DNA of 32,295 bases from an uncultured Prevotella sp. (GTDB lineage: Bacteria; Bacteroidota; Bacteroidia; Bacteroidales; Bacteroidaceae). The notes below the pieces were generated by a model. The model made no database searches. It was not told the DNA's origin and saw only the letters and a program-made list of their open reading frames with translations. Position 1 is the first letter of the stretch; every line of letters starts with the position of its first letter. This document shows positions 21,667 to 29,530 of this stretch, one piece after another. The DNA lies in contig UQCW01000027.1 of assembly GCA_900539625.1 (NCBI GenBank), forward strand, positions 1-32,295. Direction: 5' to 3'. The translations under genes were made by a program, and so were the position numbers.

Positions 21667-23889
21667 TCACCGACTCTCCTGAAGCCGCTCTGAAGCACCG
21701 TTGTCGAACATGAGGTTACTCGTTTTCGGCAATGCGGCATCAGAACCGCTGGGGGAGGTGTTGTCTGCTGGCGATGCGGCACGTTGTTCCGTATGTGCCT
21801 TGGCACGGAAATATTTACGAAGGTAACGTTGGGCATACCATCCGGCCAGGAACACGATGATGAGGGCAACGAGAAGGGCACCCACCCTGCGCACTGACCA
21901 TCTCCGTCTCCAACCTGCTTTTCCAGCGGACGCTCCGCTGGCAGATTCGCCGCCTTCTTCGTCGGGGAGCGCCGTGCCTTCAATCATGCCATCGGCATTC
22001 ACGTGGCGCAGCAACGGGGAAAGACGCTCGCAGGTTTCGGTGATTTGCTTCATGTCGCGAAGAAGACGGAAACGGAAGCGCCAGATGCGACACCAAAGCA
22101 CGAAGCCCAGAGGGAAGAACACACCGGCTATCTTGTTGGCCCTGTTGCCTTCAAAAGGTGACGTGTGGGCGTGAACGTAGACGACAGGAAAACAGTTGAG
22201 CATCGAAACGATGCGCGGGTCCTTGGCGTTGGAGAGCTCTTCAACGATGGTTTCCAGGCGCCCGCCGATTTCTTCAACGTGGTGGTCGGTGTTGTGACGG
22301 AAGAACACGTCGACATAGCTGGGCGCCGACTTCAATCGGGAAACGCGTGCATATTCGCGGCAATCGTCGCGCAAGGCGTCAAGTTGCTCGCTCATACGGG
22401 CGTAGTCGGGATCGTGGATAATCACTTCCTTGCGGTTTAAGTGTCGGCTCGTTCGCAGACCCAAAAGGGCACGGAAGAAGTTGAGATACATCTCAGCGTT
22501 GAACACGACGGAGTCTTTATTAGCCTTATAGGTCAGGAACACGCCGAAGGGCAACAGCACCACCGAACTGATCCACATGCCGTAGACCATGTTCCACGAA
22601 CCGTCGCGTGCCATTTTCATGCCCGAGGTGTTGATGATGTAATAGAAAATGAAAATCAACACCGATATGACCGCGGGCAAGCCGAGACCGCCCTTGCGGA
22701 TGATGGCACCGAGGGGCGCACCGATAAAGAAGAAAAGGAGGCAGTCCAAAGAGAGTGTCATCTTCTGATGCCATTCCACCCAGTGGCGGCGTATTTGGTT
22801 GTCGCCCGTCTGTGCGGTCAGGCTTTTCCACTCCAGTTCGGAATTAACCAACCTCACCGTGTTGAGCGCCATCTGGCGGGCTGTCCTGACATCAGAAGGC
22901 GAAGTGCGGGCCAAGATGCTGTCGAAAGGAAGGGGCTTTGCCGCGCGGAGGGCGGCAGCGGTTTTCTTCGACATGATTCTCTTATCAAACCAGCGCTGGC
23001 TCACATCGCGATAGTATATCTTTCCGACGCTGTCGAGCTCTGCGTTCATAGAGTCGACCGAAGCCTCGATTTCCCACATGCTCTTGGCTTGCGGCATATC
23101 GCGCAACATATTTTTGTCCATCATGGCGAAGTTGCTGTCGAAATCAATCAGGAAGCGCTTATAGGCAAACGTTTCCCGGTCAAACGGCACGTGGGCCGAT
23201 TGCATCATCGACATGCCCTGCGACTGCAGGTTTTCAAACTGCTCGCCGTTCCAGAGGTCGAGGCGCAGATGGAGCTTGTCGGCCGTCATCTCGAGTCGAC
23301 CGGAGTCGGCCAAAACGATTTGTGCGCGGTCGAAGCCCTGGTCGGTCTTATAGATGATGGTTTGGTAAAGCATGCCAGTCTCTGCATTCTTCCGCTGCAC
23401 ATAGAGGTTGAGGTTGGGGATTTCGTTGTAAAACACTCCCTCTGGAATCTCCACGGCCGGCTGCGCCTGCTTCATGCTGAACAAAAGGGTTCGCAAACTG
23501 ATTTGGGCATCGGGCGCCGTCTTGTTTTGGAAATAGAACGACATGCCCGTAAACACGATGACCAGCATCAGGATGGGACGCATGATGCGCACAAGCGGAA
23601 CGCCCGCGGCCTTCATGGAAAGCAGCTCCAACTGCTCCCCCATGTTGCCAAACGTGATGAGCGAAGCCAACAAAATGGCAAGCGGCAGCGACATGGGAAT
23701 CAGCGTGATACCCATGTACCAGAAGAACTGCCCCAAAATATCCAGCGACAGTCCCTTGCCTATCAGTTCGTCGATGTAACGCCACGTGAACTGCATCATG
23801 AAAACGAACAGGCAAATGAAGAAGGCGCCGAAAAACAACGGCAGAAACTTCTTTAATATATAGAGGTCTAATTTCTTTATTCCTAACAT
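21667..23889 (-). CDS. LptF/LptG (YjgP/YjgQ) family permease
   Basis: A 740-residue inner-membrane permease of the lipopolysaccharide transport family, which with LptB extracts LPS from the inner membrane toward the Lpt bridge. N-terminal helices FLPLFFGAFFICLFVFMM, the ITLIPMSLPLAILLASLI helix and a third around 100-120 precede a periplasmic domain (about 125-360). Further helices start at LDCLLFFFIGAPLGAI and continue past residue 450. The cytoplasmic C-terminal tail is long, contains an extra hydrophobic segment (VGALLVALIIVFLAGWYAQ) and ends in a Ser/Ala/Pro-rich stretch, making the protein larger than usual (roughly 360 in E. coli, about 640 in many Bacteroidetes). The ATG at 23889 is preferred to the adjacent GTG. 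A -7-like box ends 5 nt upstream. Confidence 0.9.
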   Translation of the reverse strand: MLGIKKLDLYILKKFLPLFFGAFFICLFVFMMQFTWRYIDELIGKGLSLDILGQFFWYMGITLIPMSLPLAILLASLITFGNMGEQLELLSMKAAGVPLVRIMRPILMLVIVFTGMSFYFQNKTAPDAQISLRTLLFSMKQAQPAVEIPEGVFYNEIPNLNLYVQRKNAETGMLYQTIIYKTDQGFDRAQIVLADSGRLEMTADKLHLRLDLWNGEQFENLQSQGMSMMQSAHVPFDRETFAYKRFLIDFDSNFAMMDKNMLRDMPQAKSMWEIEASVDSMNAELDSVGKIYYRDVSQRWFDKRIMSKKTAAALRAAKPLPFDSILARTSPSDVRTARQMALNTVRLVNSELEWKSLTAQTGDNQIRRHWVEWHQKMTLSLDCLLFFFIGAPLGAIIRKGGLGLPAVISVLIFIFYYIINTSGMKMARDGSWNMVYGMWISSVVLLPFGVFLTYKANKDSVVFNAEMYLNFFRALLGLRTSRHLNRKEVIIHDPDYARMSEQLDALRDDCREYARVSRLKSAPSYVDVFFRHNTDHHVEEIGGRLETIVEELSNAKDPRIVSMLNCFPVVYVHAHTSPFEGNRANKIAGVFFPLGFVLWCRIWRFRFRLLRDMKQITETCERLSPLLRHVNADGMIEGTALPDEEGGESASGASAGKAGWRRRWSVRRVGALLVALIIVFLAGWYAQRYLRKYFRAKAHTEQRAASPADNTSPSGSDAALPKTSNLMFDNGASERLQESR

Positions 23890-23894
23890 CACTG

Positions 23895-23902
23895 CAAAAA
23901 TA
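23895..23902 (-). promoter_or_regulatory. -7-like box immediately before the LptF/G-type gene
   Basis: TATTTTTG on the minus strand is an exact TAnnTTTG whose end is 5 nt from the ATG at 23889. If real, the transcript would be leaderless or nearly so. No -33 TTTG is seen. Confidence 0.4.
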
Positions 23903-23995
23903 CTACATTTTTTTCATCCGCACCACCTGAGCCACCTATTCTACACGCCAATTTGATATTTCTCAAAGAAAATTCAATATTTTTCTTGGTTTCGC

Positions 23996-24026
23996 TTGGT
24001 GGTTTCAAAATTAATTTCTAATTTTG
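23996..24026 (+). promoter_or_regulatory. Promoter of tRNA-Met
   Basis: TTG (23996-23998), 20-bp spacer and TAATTTTG (24019-24026) fit the Bacteroidetes consensus. The tRNA 5' end is at 24074. Confidence 0.75.
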
Positions 24027-24073
24027 CACTCGCAAACGAGAAACAACATCTCCTTGCAAATGAGTTAGACAAT

Positions 24074-24147
24074 GGCGAGATAGCTCAGCTGGTTAGAGCG
24101 TCGGATTCATAATCCGAAGGTCAAGGGTTCAAGTCCCTTTCTCGCTA
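24074..24147 (+). tRNA. tRNA-Met (CAU anticodon)
   Basis: A complete 74-nt cloverleaf: acceptor GGCGAGA/TCTCGCT with a G-U first pair, D arm TAGCTCAGCTGGTTAGAG, anticodon stem TCGGA/TCCGA around loop TTCATAA (CAT at 24108-24110), and T arm AAGGG-TTCAAGT-CCCTT. CCA is not encoded. An elongator Met is most likely; a lysidine-modified Ile tRNA also reads CAU and cannot be excluded by sequence alone. Confidence 0.92.
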
Positions 24148-24149
24148 CG

Positions 24150-24190
24150 AAGCGACTACTTCTTTTGAAGTGGTCGCTTTTTGTTTTTAT
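24150..24190 (+). terminator. Rho-independent terminator of tRNA-Met
   Basis: AAGCGACTACTTC (24150-24162) pairs with GAAGTGGTCGCTT (24167-24179) with one mismatch and a 4-nt loop, followed by TTTTGTTTTT. Confidence 0.9.
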
Positions 24191-24280
24191 CTATACTCTC
24201 TGTCTACGCTGCACGGGGCAACGGCCAGCGACACACAACCAAACTGCCGACTATACGTAATGGCACCATTACTACAAACA

Positions 24281-24330
24281 CAAAAAGGAAAGAGGATTCT
24301 ACAGCAATGTAAAATCCTCTTTCCTTTTTG
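24281..24330 (-). terminator. Long-stem terminator between convergent tRNA genes
   Basis: A perfect 18-bp stem (24281-24298 with 24313-24330; CAAAAAGGAAAGAGGATT on the plus strand) plus an inner TACA/TGTA pairing directly abuts the 3' end of tRNA-Arg. The T-run is part of the stem, so it can serve both strands. Between 24191 and 24280 only a 16-bp palindrome GTAATGGCACCATTAC (24257-24272) is notable. Confidence 0.85.
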
Positions 24331-24404
24331 TGACCCCGCTGGGATTCAAACCCAGGACCTTCAGAACCGGAATCTGACGCTCTATTCAGCTAAGCTACGG
24401 AGCC
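24331..24404 (-). tRNA. tRNA-Arg (CCG anticodon)
   Basis: A complete 74-nt cloverleaf on the minus strand: acceptor GGCTCCG/CGGGGTC with two G-U pairs, D arm TAGCTTAGCTGAATAGAG, anticodon stem TCAGA/TCTGA around loop TTCCGGT, and T arm CTGGG-TTTGAAT-CCCAG. The anticodon CCG reads CGG arginine codons. CCA is not encoded. Confidence 0.95.
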
Positions 24405-24443
24405 GTTGATACCTGCGGAACGCGTTTCCGCAAAATTCACCTG

Positions 24444-24451
24444 CAAAGATA
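24444..24451 (-). promoter_or_regulatory. -7 box of the tRNA-Arg promoter
   Basis: TATCTTTG on the minus strand matches TAnnTTTG exactly, about 40 bp upstream of the mature tRNA. The -33 element is not evident. The stretch 24452-24625 down to the ispH stop shows no further gene. Confidence 0.6.
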
Positions 24452-24625
24452 AGGATAAATTCCGAATCACGAGCACGCGGTCAGGATAATTTTCAGACAC
24501 GAACACCTCGCCCCCGTTTTCTCTTCGTTTTCTCCTCAGCAAAAGTTAGGGGGACACCTTTGGGGAAGAAAGGAAACCGTTGCTGGCAAGAGGTACCTCC
24601 CGTCCAGCGAAAAATCAGCGGTTGC

Positions 24626-25489
24626 TCACTGCCCAGCAATCTTGAGTATCGCCTCGCGGCAATCTTCCATCAACCATTTCGGCGTGGAAGTGGCGCCGCA
24701 AACGCCAACACTGCCCGCGCCATCGAACCATTCCCGACGGAGCGCCGCCGGCGTGTCTACGAGATAAGCACGGGGATTGACGCGACGGCAGGCCTCAAAG
24801 AGAACGCGGCCGTTGCTGCTTTTGAGGCCACACACGAAGATGACGACATCGTGGCGCACGGCAAAATTGCAGATATTCGGCAGGCGATTGGCCACCTGTC
24901 GGCAGATGGTGTCGTAGGAACGGAATGTGGCAGGCGCTTGGATGTGCGCCGTGATATAGTCCACAATCTGGCGGAACCCCTCCAGCGGTTTGGTGGTCTG
25001 AGAGAAAAGACGGATGTCGCGTGTGAAGTCGAGTTTCTCCGCGCCCTCCAGTCCCTCAATCACAATGGCCGTCCCGTCGGTCTGTCCGACGAGGCCGAGC
25101 ACCTCCGCATGGCCGGGCTTTCCGTAGATAACGATTTGCGGGCGCCCTGGCTCCGAAAACACCTGCTTGATTCGCCGTTGCAATTGCAACACCACAGGGC
25201 AGGTGGCATCGATGATGTTGATGCCGTTGGCCGACGCGGTGGCGTAAGTCTCGGGCGGTTCGCCGTGGGCACGCAGAAGCACTTTGGCATTGCGGAGCGA
25301 GCGAAACGCCTCGTGGTCAATGGTTTCCAGTCCCATACCCCGCAGGCGTTCACACTCACTGCCGTTGTGAACGATGTCGCCGAGGCAATAAAGGCGCTGG
25401 CTATGTGCCAACTCCTCCTCGGCCTTACCGATGGCCGTGGTCACGCCGAAGCAGAAACCAGAGTGTTCGTCGATTTCGATGTTCAGCAT
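24626..25489 (-). CDS. ispH: 4-hydroxy-3-methylbut-2-enyl diphosphate reductase
   Basis: A 287-residue iron-sulfur enzyme that performs the last step of the MEP pathway, reducing HMBPP to IPP and DMAPP. The three cluster-binding cysteines are Cys13 (GFCFGV), Cys97 (DATCPVV) and Cys196 (YDTICRQ), spaced as in E. coli IspH (12/96/197). Other conserved stretches are GDIVHN, LRAHGEPP, the YGKPGHAEV loop, SQTTKP, LKSSNG and ATSTPKWL. Its ATG overlaps the cmk stop by 7 nt (25483-25489, ATGCTGA), so translation is probably coupled. It is the last gene of the murF-cmk-ispH operon. No strong terminator was identified after it, only a weak GCTGG/CCAGC pairing near 24582-24615. Confidence 0.97.
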   Translation of the reverse strand: MLNIEIDEHSGFCFGVTTAIGKAEEELAHSQRLYCLGDIVHNGSECERLRGMGLETIDHEAFRSLRNAKVLLRAHGEPPETYATASANGINIIDATCPVVLQLQRRIKQVFSEPGRPQIVIYGKPGHAEVLGLVGQTDGTAIVIEGLEGAEKLDFTRDIRLFSQTTKPLEGFRQIVDYITAHIQAPATFRSYDTICRQVANRLPNICNFAVRHDVVIFVCGLKSSNGRVLFEACRRVNPRAYLVDTPAALRREWFDGAGSVGVCGATSTPKWLMEDCREAILKIAGQ

Positions 25490-26196
25490 GCCGACGCGTT
25501 GTTCTTTCGTTCCACAGCATCTTCAAACTTGGCAAGCAGCCATTCTCGTTGCTGCGATACGGTCATTTCGCTGTTGTCAAGCACCACGGCATCTTCAGCC
25601 TGGCGCAAAGGAGCCACGTCGCGGTGTGAGTCGATATAATCGCGCTCCTTCACGTTGCGAAGGATGTCTTCAAAATCAGCGGGCATACCCTTGGCCTGCA
25701 ATTCGTCGAAACGGCGCTGGGCACGCACTTCCGCCGAAGCCGTCACGAAAATCTTGAGTTCGGCATCCGGGAACACCACCGTTCCGATGTCGCGGCCGTC
25801 CATCACGATGCCGCGCTTGCTCCCCATAGCCTGCTGCTGACAGGTGAGTGCTTCGCGAACAAAGGGAAGGGCCGCCACAGGGCTCACGTGGGACGACACT
25901 TCAAGCGAACGGATTTCTTTTTCCACACACTCGTCGTTGAGATAGGTCTGCGGAAGATTGGTTGAAGGGTCAAGACGAAAAGAAACGATGGCATTTTCCA
26001 TCTGATTCTCCAGCGCGGCCGCCTTCACGCTCCCGTCGGCCTCGAAGAGGTTGTTTCGGAGGGCGTAAAGCGTCACGGCGCGATACATGGCTCCGGTGTC
26101 AACATATATATATCCAACTGCGCGGGCCAGATCCTTGGCCATCGTGCTCTTTCCACAAGAGGAGTAGCCGTCAATGGCCACGATTATTTTTTTCAT
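25483..26196 (-). CDS. cmk: Cytidylate kinase
   Basis: A 237-residue kinase that phosphorylates CMP/dCMP with ATP. The P-loop GYSSCGKSTMA (9-19) follows MKKIIVAID, and YVDTGAMYRAVTLYAL is the typical nucleotide-site segment. The inserted NMP-binding region precedes IVMDGRDIGTVVFPDAELKIFVTAS. The LID region RNVKERDYIDSHRDVAPLRQAEDAVVLDNS is highly characteristic. The ATG at 26196 is 5 bp past the murF stop and gives the canonical N terminus; upstream in-frame codons lie within murF. The C terminus overlaps ispH by 7 nt. cmk-ispH pairs are common in Bacteroidetes. Confidence 0.96.
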   Translation of the reverse strand: MKKIIVAIDGYSSCGKSTMAKDLARAVGYIYVDTGAMYRAVTLYALRNNLFEADGSVKAAALENQMENAIVSFRLDPSTNLPQTYLNDECVEKEIRSLEVSSHVSPVAALPFVREALTCQQQAMGSKRGIVMDGRDIGTVVFPDAELKIFVTASAEVRAQRRFDELQAKGMPADFEDILRNVKERDYIDSHRDVAPLRQAEDAVVLDNSEMTVSQQREWLLAKFEDAVERKNNASAC

Positions 26197-26201
26197 ACTG
26201 A

Positions 26202-27494
26202 TTAAAGATATTCTGGTAATTGATATAAGCGGGTTGAATTGCTTCCTTTGATGAGCACCATGCAACCGTTGAGCGGCGTCGCCTCGAGTTGTTTCTTCAC
26301 GGCTTCCACATCGGGGAAGAAGCGATGTGCGCCAACACAATCTTTGAAGTTGTCGCCAACAAACCAAAGTTCGTCACACCCCAGCGTCTCTGCCTCAGAG
26401 ACCACACGGCGATGTTCTTCCTCCGATGCCGCACCGAGTTCGCGCATCTCGCCAACGATGGCCATCTTCTTGGGATGGCTGATGAGGCGGAAACTGTCGA
26501 AGGCCGCCTTCATGCTCGTTGGATTGGCATTGTAGGCATCGACAACGAGCGTGTTATGCCCCGTTTCCAGCAGTTCGGAACGGTTGTTGGTGGGCTGGTA
26601 ATTGGAGATGGCGCGGGTGATAGCCTCAGCGCTAACCCCGAAATGCAGACCAACAGCTGCCGCAGCCAAAGCATTGGTCACGTTGTACGCCCCGATGAGG
26701 TGTGTATGGATTTCCTGCCATTCGCCGCCCTTTTGCCGCCAACGGAGGTTGACGAACGGCGTACACGAAACGACTTCGCCTTCCACATCATAGCCTTTTC
26801 CGGGCTCACCGTAAGTAACGGCTTTCAGTCCGCCAGCAATTTTCACGAGGTGTTCGTTGTCGGCATTCAAGAAGATGAACGTGTCGGGGCGCTGGCGCAA
26901 ATCGTCATAGAGTTCGCCCTTCGTATGGATCACGCCCTCGAAAGAGCCGAAGCCCTCCAAGTGGGCCTTGCCAACATTCGTTATCAGTCCGCAATTGGCT
27001 TGCACGATGCGGCACAGTTCGGCAATCTCGCCGGGATGGTTGGCACCGGTTTCCACAACGGCAATGTCGTGTTTTGGCCGCAGACGCAACAAGGTCTTCG
27101 GCACCCCGATGTGGTTGTTGAAGTTCCCCAAGGTGTAGAGCACGTTGAAACGTTCAGAGAGCACTGCCGAGGTCAGTTCCTTGGTTGTTGTCTTGCCGTT
27201 GGTGCCCGTCACCTGCAAAATCGGCGTATGGAGTTGTTGGCGGTGGTAGGCGGCCAATTCTTGCATCGCGGTCAAGACGTCGGGCACATGAATGAGGCGC
27301 TCGTCGCCAACCATCCGCTCGTCGTCGACCACAGCATAGGCGCAGCCGCTTTCCAAGGCTTTGATTGCAAAGTCATTACCGTTGAACGAAGCACCCCGCA
27401 GGGCGAAAAACATGGAGTTCTTCGGACAGTCGCGCGTATCGGTCGTGACAACAGGATGCTTGAGAAACACTTGATAGAGTTCTGAAATTTTCAT
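26202..27494 (-). CDS. murF: UDP-N-acetylmuramoyl-tripeptide--D-alanyl-D-alanine ligase
   Basis: A 430-residue Mur ligase that adds D-Ala-D-Ala to the UDP-MurNAc-tripeptide, the last cytoplasmic step of peptidoglycan precursor synthesis. The N-terminal domain has TDTRDCPKNSMFFALRG. The ATP loop GTNGKTTTKEL (about 97-107) follows, then TLGNFNNHIGVPKTLL, VVETGANHPGEIAELCRI and ITNVGKAHLEGFGS, then YNVTNALAAAAV. The C-terminal domain has VVDAYNANPTSMKAAFDSF and IVGEMRELGAASEEEH. The length and order match MurF rather than MurE. It leads the operon with cmk 5 bp downstream; a TAnnTTTG box is located 24 bp upstream of its ATG. Confidence 0.96.
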   Translation of the reverse strand: MKISELYQVFLKHPVVTTDTRDCPKNSMFFALRGASFNGNDFAIKALESGCAYAVVDDERMVGDERLIHVPDVLTAMQELAAYHRQQLHTPILQVTGTNGKTTTKELTSAVLSERFNVLYTLGNFNNHIGVPKTLLRLRPKHDIAVVETGANHPGEIAELCRIVQANCGLITNVGKAHLEGFGSFEGVIHTKGELYDDLRQRPDTFIFLNADNEHLVKIAGGLKAVTYGEPGKGYDVEGEVVSCTPFVNLRWRQKGGEWQEIHTHLIGAYNVTNALAAAAVGLHFGVSAEAITRAISNYQPTNNRSELLETGHNTLVVDAYNANPTSMKAAFDSFRLISHPKKMAIVGEMRELGAASEEEHRRVVSEAETLGCDELWFVGDNFKDCVGAHRFFPDVEAVKKQLEATPLNGCMVLIKGSNSTRLYQLPEYL

Positions 27495-27517
27495 TGTTCC
27501 TAATGGTTATTTGCCCA

Positions 27518-27525
27518 CAAATTTA
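27518..27525 (-). promoter_or_regulatory. -7 box of the murF-cmk-ispH operon
   Basis: TAAATTTG on the minus strand, an exact TAnnTTTG, would start transcription about 17 nt before the murF ATG. It is half of a 10-bp inverted repeat (CACAAATTTA at 27516-27525) with the folP box at 27569. Confidence 0.6.
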
Positions 27526-27568
27526 GTGAAATTTCGCGAGAGAGGCGCGAAGAGCAAAATATTCTATG

Positions 27569-27576
27569 TAAATTTG
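27569..27576 (+). promoter_or_regulatory. -7 box of the folP-cdaA operon
   Basis: TAAATTTG on the plus strand is identical to the divergent murF box. Predicted start near 27583 leaves a leader of about 140 nt, within which a 9-bp hairpin AGTAATGGT/ACCATTACT (27624-27632, 27639-27647) lies. No -33 TTTG was found for either. Confidence 0.55.
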
Positions 27577-27725
27577 TGTCCCTGCGAAATCATCCAGCCA
27601 CGCAGATGCGCACACGGAGATTAAGTAATGGTAAATTCACCATTACTAAGCAGGCAACATTTTCAGCGGACAGCTACAACTTGTGTATCGCGTTCCGCCC
27701 CACTTATTAAACCCAAACTCTGATT

Positions 27726-28586
27726 ATGACTCTCAAACCATATTCCATCAATTGCAACGGACGACTGTTTGCCCTCGACAAACCGCAAGTCATGGGCATC
27801 CTCAATGTCACGCCCGATTCTTTTTACGCCGACAGCCGCAAGCAAAGCGACGAAGCCATCGCGGCACGCGCTCGCCAGATAGTGGCCGAGGGCGGCACGA
27901 TGATTGACATCGGCGCCTATTCATCGCGCCCTGGTGCCGACGAAGTGTCGGTGGAAGAGGAAATGGAGCGCCTGCGCCACGGCCTTGCCATCGTCAACAA
28001 GGAAGCTCCGCAGGCGGTGGTTTCCGTTGACACGTTCCGCGCCGACGTGGCCAAGATGTGTGTGGAGGAATATGGTGTCGACATCATCAACGACATCTCT
28101 GGCGGCATGCTCGACAAACACATGTTCCGCACGGCTGCCCAACTGGGCGTGCCTTACATTCTCATGCACATGAAGGGCACACCGGCCACCATGCAATTGG
28201 CGCCCCACTACGACCACTTCATGCGCGAAGTGTTTCTCTATTTCGCGGAACGCGTTGACCGCCTGCACGACCTGGGCGTGAAAGACATCATCCTCGACCC
28301 AGGGTTTGGTTTCGGCAAGACACTGGAGAACAATTATGAACTGATGAACAAAATGGGCGACTTCCGCGAATTTGACCTCCCCATACTGGTTGGCATCTCG
28401 AGAAAGTCGATGATTTACAAACTCGTTGGAGGCACACCAGCAGACGCGCTCGGAGGCACCATCGCGCTCAACACCATCGCGCTTGAAAGGGGCGCCCACA
28501 TCCTCCGCGTTCACGATGTGAAGGCGGCCGTTGAAACAGTGAAAATCGTTGAAGCGTTGCAGGCGACGTCGGCCAACGAAGAATAG
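27726..28586 (+). CDS. folP: Dihydropteroate synthase
   Basis: A 286-residue TIM-barrel enzyme of folate synthesis that condenses p-aminobenzoate with hydroxymethyl-dihydropterin diphosphate, and the target of sulfonamides. Signatures are GILNVTPDSF (24-33), IDIGAYSSRPGA (60-71), VSVDTFRADVA, INDISGG, the LMHMKGTPATMQ loop, DPGFGFGKTLENNYEL, VGISRKSM and the C-terminal HILRVHDVKAAVE. The family's usual mobile loops are present, and I see no duplication or insertion typical of acquired sul genes. The ATG at 27726 gives MTLKPYSINCNGR. It is divergent from murF and followed by cdaA after 57 bp on the same strand, a pairing seen across Bacteroidetes. Confidence 0.97.
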   Translation: MTLKPYSINCNGRLFALDKPQVMGILNVTPDSFYADSRKQSDEAIAARARQIVAEGGTMIDIGAYSSRPGADEVSVEEEMERLRHGLAIVNKEAPQAVVSVDTFRADVAKMCVEEYGVDIINDISGGMLDKHMFRTAAQLGVPYILMHMKGTPATMQLAPHYDHFMREVFLYFAERVDRLHDLGVKDIILDPGFGFGKTLENNYELMNKMGDFREFDLPILVGISRKSMIYKLVGGTPADALGGTIALNTIALERGAHILRVHDVKAAVETVKIVEALQATSANEE

Positions 28587-28643
28587 TGCATTTCTGCTCA
28601 TACATAATACCGACTCACACCACTCCTCCTACTCATTATATAT

Positions 28644-29414
28644 ATGATCAACTTCGGCATCATCGACCTCATCGACATCGTGTCGGTGGCGTGCATTCTT
28701 TACTATATCTACCAGCTGATGAAGAAGTCGAGTTCAGCCAACATCTTCTACGGCATTCTCGTCTTCATCGTTGTCTGGCTCCTCGTTACGCAGGTGTTTG
28801 AAATGCGCCTCCTGGGGGGCATCATGAACAACATGGTCAACGTGGGAGCACTGGCGCTCATCATTCTTTTTCAAGAGGAAATCCGCCATTTCTTTTCAAG
28901 CATCGGCACACGCCGCCGCGCCAACGTGCTCATCCGCCTGTTTTCAAGGAAACGCAAGGACGACATGACGCACCGCGACGAAATCATCCCTATCGTCATG
29001 GCCTGCATGAGCATGAGCAAACAGAAGGTGGGGGCGCTCATCGTGGTGGAACGTAGCATGGGGCTTAACGAGGTGATACGCTCGGGCGACCTCATCAACG
29101 CCAACATCAACCAACGGCTCATCGAAAATATCTTCTTCAAAAACTCGCCGCTGCACGACGGCGCTATGGTCATCAGCCATAAACGCATCTGCGCTGCGGG
29201 GTGTATTCTTCCAGTGTCACACGACCTCGACATCCCCAAAGCTCTCGGATTGCGCCACCGCGCCGCGCTCGGCATTTCGCAAAAGAGCGACTGCCTGGCC
29301 ATCGTTGTCTCGGAGGAAACGGGAGGCATATCGGTGGCCGAAAAGGGGCAGTTTCAGCTGCACCTGTCGCCAGAAAACCTGGAGCGCATCTTGACATCGA
29401 AGTGGGAAGACTAA
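28644..29414 (+). CDS. cdaA: Membrane diadenylate cyclase CdaA
   Basis: A 256-residue enzyme that makes cyclic di-AMP from two ATP. Three N-terminal hydrophobic helices (about 10-25, 34-50, 64-77) anchor it in the inner membrane, followed by a DisA_N (DAC) domain. The catalytic motifs are DGA at 172-174 (SPLHDGAMVI) and RHRAA at 204-208, with SEETGG at 223-228. In Firmicutes cdaA is followed by the regulator cdaR and glmM; here no CdaR/YbbR-domain gene is adjacent, and the partner is folP. c-di-AMP commonly controls potassium and osmolyte transport and wall stress. The ATG at 28644 sits behind an AT-rich leader (TTATATAT) without Shine-Dalgarno. Confidence 0.95.
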   Translation: MINFGIIDLIDIVSVACILYYIYQLMKKSSSANIFYGILVFIVVWLLVTQVFEMRLLGGIMNNMVNVGALALIILFQEEIRHFFSSIGTRRRANVLIRLFSRKRKDDMTHRDEIIPIVMACMSMSKQKVGALIVVERSMGLNEVIRSGDLINANINQRLIENIFFKNSPLHDGAMVISHKRICAAGCILPVSHDLDIPKALGLRHRAALGISQKSDCLAIVVSEETGGISVAEKGQFQLHLSPENLERILTSKWED

Positions 29415-29530
29415 CAATGAAGCCGCTCCTCCTCCCCCGTCCTACGCGTTGAACGAAGGCAAGGAGAAACAACGGCCAAGATTCCGCACGGCAGTTTACT
29501 TATGACACACCATTAACCAAACATACATTT

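Noticed and set aside
22441..23856. Long plus-strand open frame (471 codons)
   Set aside because: Antisense to the LptF/G-type permease gene; the product is His/Arg/Glu-rich with no domain, so it is a shadow frame.
24560..25639. Plus-strand open frame (359 codons)
   Set aside because: Antisense to ispH and cmk, both of which have intact catalytic motifs.
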